A stretch of DNA of 15,254 nucleotides from Bacteroidota bacterium (GTDB taxonomy: Bacteria; Bacteroidota; Ignavibacteria; SZUA-365), in the NCBI GenBank assembly GCA_018224415.1, contig JAGTUZ010000267.1:1-15254 (forward strand), read 5' to 3'. A model generated the notes under the pieces. That model was not told the DNA's origin. It saw only the letters and a list, made by a program, of their open reading frames with translations, and did not search any database. Shown here one piece after another: positions 7,654 to 14,778 of the stretch. Numbering within the stretch: the first letter of the stretch is position 1; every line of letters starts with the position of its first letter. The translations under genes were made by a program, and so were the position numbers.

Positions 7654-9030
7654 ATGAAACGTCGCTGGACAATTTCCATATTTCTCGCGTTCGCCCTGGG
7701 GATGCTGGCTCTCCTTCCCTTCCGAAATGGACTGCACGCCGAAGGTGACGGCACGCCGTCTGTGCGGCCGCGCATCGTGCGCATTGTCGTCGACGGCAGC
7801 ATTAATCCCGCATCGGCGAAATACATCCATGATGCCGTCGCCGCTGCGGCCGAAGATCAAGCGGAAGCGGTCCTGCTTCTGCTCGACACTCCTGGCGGCC
7901 TGCTCGCCTCCACGCGGGCGATCGTCTCCGATTTTCTCTCCTCCCCGGTCCCGATCATTGTGTTTGTCGCTCCCGCCGGCGCGCAGGCGGCCTCTGCAGG
8001 AGCGTTCATCACGCTGGCGGGGCATGTCGCCGCGATGGCACCTGGAACGAATATCGGCGCGGCGCATCCAGTGAGTATGGGCGAAGGGGCACAGAACACG
8101 GACGATTCCACCAACGTGCCGATGACCAAGGCCACGAACGATGCAGCGGCATTCGCCCGGACGATCGCGGAGAAGCGCGGCCGGAATGTCGCCTGGGCCG
8201 AAGCCGCGGTGCGGGGGAGCGTTTCCATCACCGAAACCGAGGCGCAACGCGACAACGTCATCGACCTCGTGGCGAAAGATTTGCCTGACCTCCTGCGCCA
8301 GCTCGACGGGTGGACCGTCGAAACCATCAACGGCATGGTGACGCTGCGCACGCTCGATGCAGAAGTGGTCGATGTGGACATGACGTTCCAGCAGAAGCTG
8401 CTCGACACATTGAGCAACCCGAACATTGCCTATATCCTGCTGATGCTCGGCATGTACGGAATTTTCTTCGAACTCTACAATCCAGGATCGATTTTCCCCG
8501 GAGTCGTCGGTGGCATCTGCCTTGTTCTCGCGTTCTATGCGATGGACACGTTGCCCGTCAATTATGCCGGACTCGCGCTCATCGTTTTCGGGGTCGTCCT
8601 GTTCATTCTCGAGGTGAAAGTGGTCAGTCATGGCCTGCTCTCCATCGGAGGGGTTGTGGCCCTGTTTCTCGGATCGGTCATGCTCATCGAATCTCCGCCC
8701 GGTGCGGAGTTTCTTGAGATCTCGTTGTCCGTCATCCTTGCCGTCACGGCCTGCACCGCTGCATTTTTCCTCTTTGTGGTCGGCAAGGGCCTCGCCGCGA
8801 TGCGCCGTATCCCGACGACGGGTACGGCCGGCATGGTAGGTGAAATCGGAAGGACCGTCAACGCCCTTGCGCCAACCGGTACTGTCGCAGTACACGGCGA
8901 GCTCTGGAACGCACGATCCGCTGATGACGGCAAGATCGATGCGGGAACACCTGTGCGCGTGGTCGGTGTGCAGAGCCTCGCGATCACGGTCGTGCCGGTC
9001 AGTCTCCATACGCCCCAACACTCTTCCTGA
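7654..9030 (+). CDS. nfeD: Long NfeD-family membrane serine protease (ClpP-like plus NfeD domain)
   Basis: The 458-residue protein has a signal peptide or first membrane anchor at 1-28. A ClpP/SppA-like protease domain covers about 40-225: oxyanion strand LLLDTPGGLL at 75-84, nucleophile S114 in QAASAGAFI, and likely general base K159 (MTKATNDAAAF, aligned by pattern with the Ser-Lys dyad of archaeal 1510-N). Several transmembrane helices follow between about 258 and 378, then an OB-fold NfeD domain at about 388-450. In the archaeal pair this protease cleaves the C-terminal hydrophobic part of its partner stomatin, and the slipin gene follows here after 39 bases. The start at 7654 is chosen for GAGG at 7645-7648 with a 5-base spacer, the good signal peptide, and the promoter immediately upstream. 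An in-frame ATG at 7609 adds 15 unlikely residues. The role is probably membrane-protein quality control. Confidence 0.95.
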   Translation: MKRRWTISIFLAFALGMLALLPFRNGLHAEGDGTPSVRPRIVRIVVDGSINPASAKYIHDAVAAAAEDQAEAVLLLLDTPGGLLASTRAIVSDFLSSPVPIIVFVAPAGAQAASAGAFITLAGHVAAMAPGTNIGAAHPVSMGEGAQNTDDSTNVPMTKATNDAAAFARTIAEKRGRNVAWAEAAVRGSVSITETEAQRDNVIDLVAKDLPDLLRQLDGWTVETINGMVTLRTLDAEVVDVDMTFQQKLLDTLSNPNIAYILLMLGMYGIFFELYNPGSIFPGVVGGICLVLAFYAMDTLPVNYAGLALIVFGVVLFILEVKVVSHGLLSIGGVVALFLGSVMLIESPPGAEFLEISLSVILAVTACTAAFFLFVVGKGLAAMRRIPTTGTAGMVGEIGRTVNALAPTGTVAVHGELWNARSADDGKIDAGTPVRVVGVQSLAITVVPVSLHTPQHSS

Positions 9031-9069
9031 CAGACATTTTTCACGACATATCCATTTCCCGGAGAACCC

Positions 9070-9828
9070 ATGGATCCCTTTGGAAGCGTATTTATCGTCA
9101 TCATTGTGTTCATTCTCATGCTGCTCGCATCGTCGATTCGCATCCTGCGCGAATACGAGCGTGGTGTCATATTCCGTCTTGGACGCCTTATCGACGCAAA
9201 AGGTCCGGGACTGATCCTTCTGATTCCCCTGGTCGACCGCATGGTCAAGGTCAGTCTTCGCACGATCGTCCTCGACGTACCACCGCAGGATGTCATCACA
9301 CGTGACAACGTATCGGTCAAGGTCAGTGCGGTGGTGTATTTCCGCGTGCTCGACGCCTCCAAGGCAATCGTCGAGGTCGAGAATTTCCTGTTCGCCACCA
9401 GCCAGCTGTCGCAGACCACACTGCGAAGCATCCTGGGGCAGTCCGAGCTTGACGAACTGCTCGCCGAGCGCGAGAAAATCAATAAATGGCTGCAGGAGAT
9501 CATCGACATGCAGACCGAACCATGGGGTATCAAGGTCAGCCTCGTGGAGGTCAAGCACATCGATCTCCCGCAGGAAATGCAGCGTGCGATGGCCAAGCAG
9601 GCAGAGGCGGAGCGTGAGCGCCGCGCAAAGGTCATCGCCGCGGAAGGCGAGTTCCAGGCCTCCACCAAACTCGCGGAAGCGGCCAAGATCCTGTCGACCG
9701 ATCCGGCCGCGCTTCAGCTGCGTTACCTGCAGACGCTCACCATCGTCGCGGCGGAAAACAATTCCACCACGCTCTTCCCGATTCCGATTGATTTATTCAA
9801 GCCCTTTCTGGATCCCCGGTCGAAGTAG
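9070..9828 (+). CDS. Slipin (stomatin/prohibitin SPFH family) partner of NfeD
   Basis: The 252-residue protein has one N-terminal membrane segment (about 7-22), then an SPFH domain (about 27-190) with family hallmarks REYERGVIFRLGR (27-39), GPGLILLIP (45-53) and VPPQDVITRDNVSV (70-83). A charged coiled-coil stretch, AEAERERRAKVIAAEGE, lies at 178-194. The C-terminus has the hydrophobic patch TTLFPIPIDLF (233-243), which corresponds in position to the segment cut by the NfeD protease in the archaeal pair. SPFH proteins oligomerise into membrane scaffolds. GGAG at 9061-9064 lies 5 bases ahead of the start. It is the second gene of the nfeD operon and is followed by a strong hairpin at 9862-9886. 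Length and domain order are typical, and nothing is missing. Confidence 0.95.
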   Translation: MDPFGSVFIVIIVFILMLLASSIRILREYERGVIFRLGRLIDAKGPGLILLIPLVDRMVKVSLRTIVLDVPPQDVITRDNVSVKVSAVVYFRVLDASKAIVEVENFLFATSQLSQTTLRSILGQSELDELLAEREKINKWLQEIIDMQTEPWGIKVSLVEVKHIDLPQEMQRAMAKQAEAERERRAKVIAAEGEFQASTKLAEAAKILSTDPAALQLRYLQTLTIVAAENNSTTLFPIPIDLFKPFLDPRSK

Positions 9829-9861
9829 ACCATACCCTGTCTCCCATCAGTCCCATTCCCT

Positions 9862-9896
9862 CCCCGTCCGAACTTTCCGGACGGGGATTATTTAAT
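9862..9896 (+). terminator. Intrinsic terminator between convergent slipin and yihY
   Basis: A perfect 9-bp stem pairs CCCCGTCCG (9862-9870) with CGGACGGGG (9878-9886) around a 7-base loop, followed on the plus strand by ATTATTTAAT. It lies 33 bases past the slipin stop and 1 base past the stop of the convergent gene at 9888. The stem could therefore serve both directions, although only the plus side has a T-rich tail. Confidence 0.8.
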
Positions 9897-10955
9897 TTCG
9901 CCTGGCGGGCTTCCTGTTGCTCCCTTGCTCCGATGGAGCCGCCGCATGGATGGCACAATCGGGATGCGCGGGAATTGCATGGTCGTCTCCGACTGCTGTC
10001 GAAGAAGGGAGCGCAGGCTGGCACCGGAAAAGAGCCGGCGCATTACCCGCCGCTCGGAACTCATTTCGGCGATCTCTGCCGCGAGGAGGACGGTGACGCT
10101 GGAATAGTATACCCATATCGCAGTCGCAACGATAACCGCGTACGGACCGTAGATCGATCCGATTCTCCAAAGATTTGTCAGGTAGTAGGCGAATACAATT
10201 TTTGCCACGCCCCAGAGCAGCGCCGCGATGCTGCTGGCGATCATGATCATGCGCCGCGGGAGCCGGCGGTCGGGGACGAGATAGAAGACGATGATAAAGA
10301 GAAAGAAACTGAGAACAAAGGGTGATATGAAGCTGACGGCGTCATTGAACACCCATGATTCCAGTTCCATCCCAAAAACGTTTTCACCGAGGGCCTTCGC
10401 GATCGACACGCCATAGAGAAAGACGCTCACGATGATAAGCGCCATGCCGACGATGCTCAGCATGGCGAAATCCTTGAGCTTCGAGACGAGGATGTTCATT
10501 GTGTCCTGGATGTTGAAGACCAGGTTGAGCGCCGTCCGGAGCGCCGCGAACAAGGCGCTTGACGTCCACAGCAGGCCGATGGCGCCAAAGATACCAGCGA
10601 GCTGTGATCCGCCAACGAACTCCTGGATCAGTTCCATCACGATACCGCGCAGCTGGTCCTTCTGGTACGGAAACAGCTCGAGCTTCTGAATCCAGACATC
10701 AACCGTTGCCAGCGCGTCTTCGCTACTGAGGTAGAAACCGAGTATATAAAAGACCAGGAGCAGCAAGGGAATGAAGCACAGCAGCGCATTGAAACTGAGA
10801 CCCGCTGCGGAAAGGAAAATATGGTTGGATTCCAGTCGCTCGATGATGCGCACGAGATACATCCAGATGTTGCGCACCCAGCGGAGGGTCAGAAAATCCT
10901 CGAGCCGCTCCATAGCGCGCTTCCACAGGGAGGATATGCGGGACCACATGCTCAT
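9888..10955 (-). CDS. yihY: YihY/BrkB-family inner membrane protein
   Basis: The 355-residue protein has about six transmembrane helices (roughly 48-75, 119-140, 163-185, 208-227, 236-260, 267-295). It carries the family signatures SAAGLSFNALLCFIPLLLL (49-67) and SIYGPYAVIVATAIWVYYSS (267-286), ending in the AAEIAE stretch. A basic tail of about 60 residues should be cytoplasmic. The family was once annotated as RNase BN or a serum-resistance factor; its function is not settled, and transport or membrane homeostasis is plausible. The start ATG overlaps the purL stop (ATGA), so translation is probably coupled to purL. A second ATG two codons in (10949) is possible. The Shine-Dalgarno sequence is weak, which fits reinitiation. 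Confidence 0.92.
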   Translation of the reverse strand: MSMWSRISSLWKRAMERLEDFLTLRWVRNIWMYLVRIIERLESNHIFLSAAGLSFNALLCFIPLLLLVFYILGFYLSSEDALATVDVWIQKLELFPYQKDQLRGIVMELIQEFVGGSQLAGIFGAIGLLWTSSALFAALRTALNLVFNIQDTMNILVSKLKDFAMLSIVGMALIIVSVFLYGVSIAKALGENVFGMELESWVFNDAVSFISPFVLSFFLFIIVFYLVPDRRLPRRMIMIASSIAALLWGVAKIVFAYYLTNLWRIGSIYGPYAVIVATAIWVYYSSVTVLLAAEIAEMSSERRVMRRLFSGASLRSLLRQQSETTMQFPRIPIVPSMRRLHRSKGATGSPPGEIK

Positions 10956-13183
10956 CGGTCCGCCAGCAGTCGCTCCAGCGCCGTGGCATGCGTCGTGGCA
11001 AGCGTCACGACATCCATGTCGATAGCGGCGTCAATGCGGAGCCGATCGCCACCGGTACTGCCGATGCGCAACGCTGCGATGCCGGCCTGTACCGCCTCGT
11101 CGAGGAGCGAGTCGACATCCTGCTCGGCGCAGCTGATGATGACACGGGACTGAGACTCGCCAAAGAGCAGCGCGTCGCGGCGCAGACCGTCCGCCGGCAG
11201 CGTCACGGTGGCGCCGATCTCCTCTCTGCCGAGGAAGCAGCATTCAGCGAGGCACACCGCGAGTCCCCCGTCGGACACGTCATGCGCGCTGCGGACGCGT
11301 CCGCCGCGGATGAGCGCCAAGAGAAGGCCGTGCAGCCGATGCTCCTCGTCGAGGTCGATGAACGGAGCGTCGCCTCCGACGATGCCATGCCATGATGCGA
11401 GGTATTCGGACCCACAGATCTCGTTTCGAGTCGAACCGAGCAGGATGATCGCCTCCCCTTCGGCACGGAAGCCTGCCTGGGTGATGTGATCGACGTCCTC
11501 GATCAGTCCGAGCATGCCGATCACCGGCGTCGGATAGACCGCGCCGTTCGGATTCTCGTTGTAGAAACTGACATTCCCTCCCGTCACCGGCGTGTCGAAG
11601 ACGCGGCAGGCGTCGCCCATGCCGCCACATGCCTCCTTGAACTGGAAGTACACCTCGGGCTTGTACGGATTGCCGAAGTTCAGGCAGTTGGTGATGGCCA
11701 GCGGCTGGGCACCCGTGCAGGCCACATTGCGCGCGGCCTCGGCTACGGCGATCTGTGCGCCCTTGCGCGGATTCAGGTACACATACCGGCCGTTGCAGTC
11801 CGTTTTCATCGCGAGCGCCTTGCGCGTGTCCTTGACCCGAATGACCGCCGCGTCTCCACCGGGTCCCTGTGCCGTATTCGTGCGCACCGAAGTGTCGTAC
11901 TGTTCATACACCCAACGCTTCGATGCGATGTTCGGCACGGCCAGCAGCGCGGTCAGGACCGTGTTCATGTCCTGGGGAACAGGAACGGATTCCATGCGGA
12001 ACGCCATGGTGGTCTGCAGGTAGGCAGGTTCGCGCGTCTCGCGGGTATACACCGGTGCGCCTCCTCCCAGCACCAAGCTGTCGGCGGGCACCACGGCTTT
12101 CACCTTCCCTTCCCGTTCGATGGTCACCATGCCGTCGTCGGTGACGTGACCGATGGTCACCGCATGCAGATCCCACTTGTCGAAGATTTCCTTCACCCGC
12201 GCTTCGTTTCCATGCTTGGCCACGACCAGCATGCGCTCCTGTGATTCGGAGAGAAGGATTTCATACGCCGACATGCCTTCCTCCCGGATCGGCACGAGGT
12301 CGAGATTCAGTCGCATGCCGCTTTTCCCCTTGGCTGACATTTCGCAGGAGGAACAGGTGATGCCCGCGGCGCCCATGTCCTGAATGCCGACGATGAGTCC
12401 TTCGCGGATGATTTCCAGCGTGGCCTCGAGCAGCAGTTTCTCGGTGAACGGATCTCCTACCTGCACGGAGGGGCGCTTCGATTCGGAATCCGCGCTCAGG
12501 TCCACCGACGCAAACGTGGCGCCGTGAATGCCGTCGCGTCCGGTGGACGAACCGACGATCATCACCGGATTGCCTGTCCCCTCCGCGATGGCCGAGGCCG
12601 TTTCCCCTTGCTTGACAAGTCCGACAGCCATGGCATTCACCAGCGGATTGCCCTGGTAGGATGAATCAAAATAGATCTCACCCGCCACGGTCGGCACACC
12701 GAAACAGTTGCCGTAATGCCCGATGCCATGCACAACGCCCTTGACCAGGTATTGCACGCGCGGATTCGTCGGATCGCCGAAGCGAAGCGAATCGAGCGCC
12801 GCGACCGGACGTGCACCCATGGTGAAGATGTCCCGGAGAATGCCGCCGACACCGGTGGCCGCGCCCTGGAAGGGTTCGATCGCGGAGGGATGGTTGTGGC
12901 TCTCGATCTTGAACGCGACGGCAAGGCCTTCCCCGATATCCACCAGACCTGCATTCTCCTCCCCGGCACCTACGAGCAGGCGTCCACCGTCACGCGGCAG
13001 GGTCTTGAGCACAGCGATGGAGTTTTTGTACGAACAGTGCTCGCTCCACATTACGCTGTACATGCCGAGTTCCGTGTACGTGGGAGTGCGTCCCTCGAGA
13101 TAATCGACGACGTTCTGGTATTCTTCGTCGGTGAGTCCGAGTTCGCGGGCAATTTCAATGGTGACCGTGGGTTCCGAATGCAT
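10952..13183 (-). CDS. purL: Phosphoribosylformylglycinamidine (FGAM) synthase subunit PurL
   Basis: The 743-residue protein matches the small, stand-alone PurL class, which works with separate PurS and PurQ and catalyses ATP-dependent conversion of FGAR to FGAM in purine synthesis. Visible hallmarks are MWSEHCSYKNS (45-55, with catalytic H49), ESHNHPSAIEPFQGAATGVG (94-113), the RDIFTMGARP strand (117-126), GIQDMGAAGITCSSCEMS in the middle, and SAHDVSDGGLAVCLAE near the C-terminus. No glutaminase domain is attached and neither purQ nor purS is in the window. The start at 13183 is supported by GGAG at 13189-13192 with a 5-base spacer and by the normal family N-terminus. The frame is open 69 codons further up to 13390, but that stretch is non-homologous and covers inverted repeats. 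The stop overlaps the yihY start. Confidence 0.97.
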   Translation of the reverse strand: MHSEPTVTIEIARELGLTDEEYQNVVDYLEGRTPTYTELGMYSVMWSEHCSYKNSIAVLKTLPRDGGRLLVGAGEENAGLVDIGEGLAVAFKIESHNHPSAIEPFQGAATGVGGILRDIFTMGARPVAALDSLRFGDPTNPRVQYLVKGVVHGIGHYGNCFGVPTVAGEIYFDSSYQGNPLVNAMAVGLVKQGETASAIAEGTGNPVMIVGSSTGRDGIHGATFASVDLSADSESKRPSVQVGDPFTEKLLLEATLEIIREGLIVGIQDMGAAGITCSSCEMSAKGKSGMRLNLDLVPIREEGMSAYEILLSESQERMLVVAKHGNEARVKEIFDKWDLHAVTIGHVTDDGMVTIEREGKVKAVVPADSLVLGGGAPVYTRETREPAYLQTTMAFRMESVPVPQDMNTVLTALLAVPNIASKRWVYEQYDTSVRTNTAQGPGGDAAVIRVKDTRKALAMKTDCNGRYVYLNPRKGAQIAVAEAARNVACTGAQPLAITNCLNFGNPYKPEVYFQFKEACGGMGDACRVFDTPVTGGNVSFYNENPNGAVYPTPVIGMLGLIEDVDHITQAGFRAEGEAIILLGSTRNEICGSEYLASWHGIVGGDAPFIDLDEEHRLHGLLLALIRGGRVRSAHDVSDGGLAVCLAECCFLGREEIGATVTLPADGLRRDALLFGESQSRVIISCAEQDVDSLLDEAVQAGIAALRIGSTGGDRLRIDAAIDMDVVTLATTHATALERLLADR

Positions 13184-13264
13184 GCAGGCTCCGAGGAATC
13201 GTGCTGGTTCGTGAGTGCGGCCGGCTGGCAGATGCTCCGGCGGAGGGCTAACAGGGAAAAATAC

Positions 13265-13284
13265 GAATCCCAGCGGAGAATCCC
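13265..13284. repeat. Direct repeat GAATCCC x2 upstream of purL
   Basis: GAATCCC occurs at 13265-13271 and again at 13278-13284, a 13-base period, about 80-100 bases ahead of the purL start. It could be a protein-binding site in the leader or promoter. It is short enough to be chance. Confidence 0.3.
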
Positions 13285-13315
13285 TTGAAAACCCTTCCCC
13301 AAATTGGGTTGAAAC

Positions 13316-13350
13316 GTGACCGCGCAGCCTCCGAAAAGACTGCGCGGCAC
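13316..13350 (-). terminator. Strong inverted repeat downstream of the GDSL lipoprotein
   Basis: CCGCGCAG (13320-13327) pairs with CTGCGCGG (13340-13347). The stem is extended by GTG/CAC with one bulged A, giving 11 bp around a 12-base loop. On the minus strand it lies after the lipoprotein gene and before purL, as a terminator would, but the following bases (GTTTCAACCC) are only weakly T-rich. It may instead act as a leader structure for purL or be a protective 3' end. Confidence 0.5.
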
Positions 13351-13368
13351 AAAAGGCAAGGAAGACGC

Positions 13369-13389
13369 TGCGCCGTCGTTGTCGGCGCA
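13369..13389 (-). terminator. Second, smaller inverted repeat after the lipoprotein gene
   Basis: TGCGCCG (13369-13375) pairs with CGGCGCA (13383-13389) around a 7-base loop, 15 bases past the lipoprotein stop on the minus strand. The bases following it on that strand are pyrimidine-rich with a TTTT. This is a plausible weak terminator in tandem with the repeat at 13316-13350. Confidence 0.4.
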
Positions 13390-13404
13390 TTGTCTCATTC
13401 AGTG

Positions 13405-14766
13405 TCAGCGCACGCCAAACACGTCGAGCATGTGTCCGTCAGGAAATTGCAGGCCCAACGACCAGGGGACACCACGTTTTCCAACGCCTGTGGTCTCCGG
13501 TGCGGTAATGCCGGGGATGGTGTGGAAAGACACGTAGCGAATGTTGGCGTTATACGAATGGTTCAGCGCCTCGATGAACTTGTTCGCCACCGCCGCATTT
13601 CCGCGTGCCGAAAGATGGATGCCGTCGAGACTGAACATCCCTCCGGTAATGAATCCCGCGTTGTACTCTTCACCCGCAATGGAATACCCGTTTTCGGCAA
13701 CGTCCTGAAAGTAGGCGTTCATGTCCACGAGCACGAAACCGTTCCGCTCCGCTTCTGTCATGAGGATGGTGTTGTAATCCGTTATGGCCTGCAACACAAT
13801 GGCGGCCTCGGAATTGTCAAGGACGAAGCGCGATGGAAGTGGATTTCCCGGTGTCAATCCGACGCCCTTCTGCAGCTGCTCCTGAGCGGTGAGCAGGACA
13901 AAATCGAATTCACCCACGATACCGACGTTGTCCTCCTTGTTCCTGTAATAGATGTTGAGCATCTGCGACGGGTTCGTGGGGTTCGGGATGCTGCGTGGCA
14001 CGGTGGTGAAAAACGGGACGGAGCGTACATCCGGGATATTGGCAACCAGCACGCTGGTATTCGGAAGGGCCGATTTGATCTTCGCAAAGGCCGCCTGGAT
14101 GACCTGCTGGAACAGAGCGCGCTCGGTAGGAACGGTGCGTGGAGGTTCCCCACCATCGCCCGTATTGGTGCCCCTCGTGCCACCGGAGGTGGCATACCCA
14201 AGCACGTCGTTGTTGCCCAGCCAGAAGGTCAGCACGGTAGGCTGCAGCGCGATGGCCTGGTCGACAAGCGTCTTGCCGAAGGCCGTCTGGTCGCGCATGA
14301 TGAACATGTAAAAGGGATTCAAGCGCTGCTGTGCCCGATCGAGAATCGGGGACTCGTCGATGGCGTCGAAGACAATCGCGCCCGGCAATCCAAGATTGTT
14401 GAACGGCCGCGCGAGCATGGCGTTGACCGGGAGGTTCTGCGTCACCCCGTTCGAAATGATGACAGGGGAAGGAACAAGCGAGCGCAGGATACGCAGTTCG
14501 CCCGTGCCCGGATAGGGCATGAGCGGCTGCTGGAAATCGGTACTGCCCATGGCCTGGGCAAGCAGGTTCGGAAAACTGTACAACTGCCCTTCCTCGAACA
14601 GCGCACCGGACTGATACCCTGCGGTGATACTGTTACCGATGGCGGCGTAGGTCGTGGGATCCAGCGTCCCGAGGTTGGGCTCGCCGACAGGCGCGTCTTC
14701 GGAGCATGCGGTGACGAGGAGCAGAACCGCGAATGGCATCCAAAAAAGATTCCAGGATTTTTTCAT
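13405..14766 (-). CDS. GDSL/SGNH-family lipoprotein esterase linked to FadL-type porin
   Basis: The 453-residue protein has a lipoprotein signal with lipobox LVTAC (cysteine 21), so it is membrane-anchored in the envelope. The SGNH blocks are AIGNSITAGY (42-51, nucleophile S46, with Asn replacing the usual Asp of GDS), LGLPGA (125-130), GNND (184-187) and DGIHLSARGN (381-390, D381 and H384). A low-complexity Gly/Thr stretch at about 193-208 (SGGTRGTNTGDGG) looks like a surface loop. It should be an esterase or lipase; the substrate is unknown. The Bacteroidota relatives I recall share the GNS-type block and often sit beside an OmpP1/FadL gene, as here: the porin stop is 12 bases upstream and AGGAGG lies between the two genes. 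Co-transcription is very likely. Two inverted repeats follow the stop. Confidence 0.92.
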   Translation of the reverse strand: MKKSWNLFWMPFAVLLLVTACSEDAPVGEPNLGTLDPTTYAAIGNSITAGYQSGALFEEGQLYSFPNLLAQAMGSTDFQQPLMPYPGTGELRILRSLVPSPVIISNGVTQNLPVNAMLARPFNNLGLPGAIVFDAIDESPILDRAQQRLNPFYMFIMRDQTAFGKTLVDQAIALQPTVLTFWLGNNDVLGYATSGGTRGTNTGDGGEPPRTVPTERALFQQVIQAAFAKIKSALPNTSVLVANIPDVRSVPFFTTVPRSIPNPTNPSQMLNIYYRNKEDNVGIVGEFDFVLLTAQEQLQKGVGLTPGNPLPSRFVLDNSEAAIVLQAITDYNTILMTEAERNGFVLVDMNAYFQDVAENGYSIAGEEYNAGFITGGMFSLDGIHLSARGNAAVANKFIEALNHSYNANIRYVSFHTIPGITAPETTGVGKRGVPWSLGLQFPDGHMLDVFGVR

Positions 14767-14772
14767 GACGGT

Positions 14773-14778
14773 CCTCCT
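14773..14778 (-). promoter_or_regulatory. Consensus ribosome binding site of the GDSL lipoprotein
   Basis: AGGAGG on the minus strand begins immediately after the TAA of the upstream porin gene and lies 6 bases before the ATG at 14766. It is the strongest Shine-Dalgarno sequence in the window and fixes this start. Confidence 0.85.

Larger units (their letters stand above)
13184..13404. other. Non-coding gap upstream of purL
   Basis: These 221 bases lie between the GDSL lipoprotein stop and the purL start, both on the minus strand. They contain two inverted repeats (13316-13350 and 13369-13389) and a 7-base direct repeat (13265-13284). The purL promoter must lie here if purL is transcribed separately. 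The only weak candidate -10 is an AT-rich GTATTTTT on the minus strand near 13260. I see no recognisable purine riboswitch. Confidence 0.55.

Noticed and set aside
7618..9558. Minus-strand frame of 646 codons across nfeD and the slipin gene
   Set aside because: Its composition is rich in His, Asp and Arg with no domain pattern, and it runs antisense through two well-recognised genes and the gap between them.
13184..13390. Upstream extension of purL to 13390
   Set aside because: The added 69 residues do not resemble PurL and cover inverted repeats. GGAG and the family N-terminus support 13183.
13184..13404. Purine riboswitch upstream of purL
   Set aside because: I could not find the conserved three-way-junction aptamer pattern; only simple hairpins are visible.
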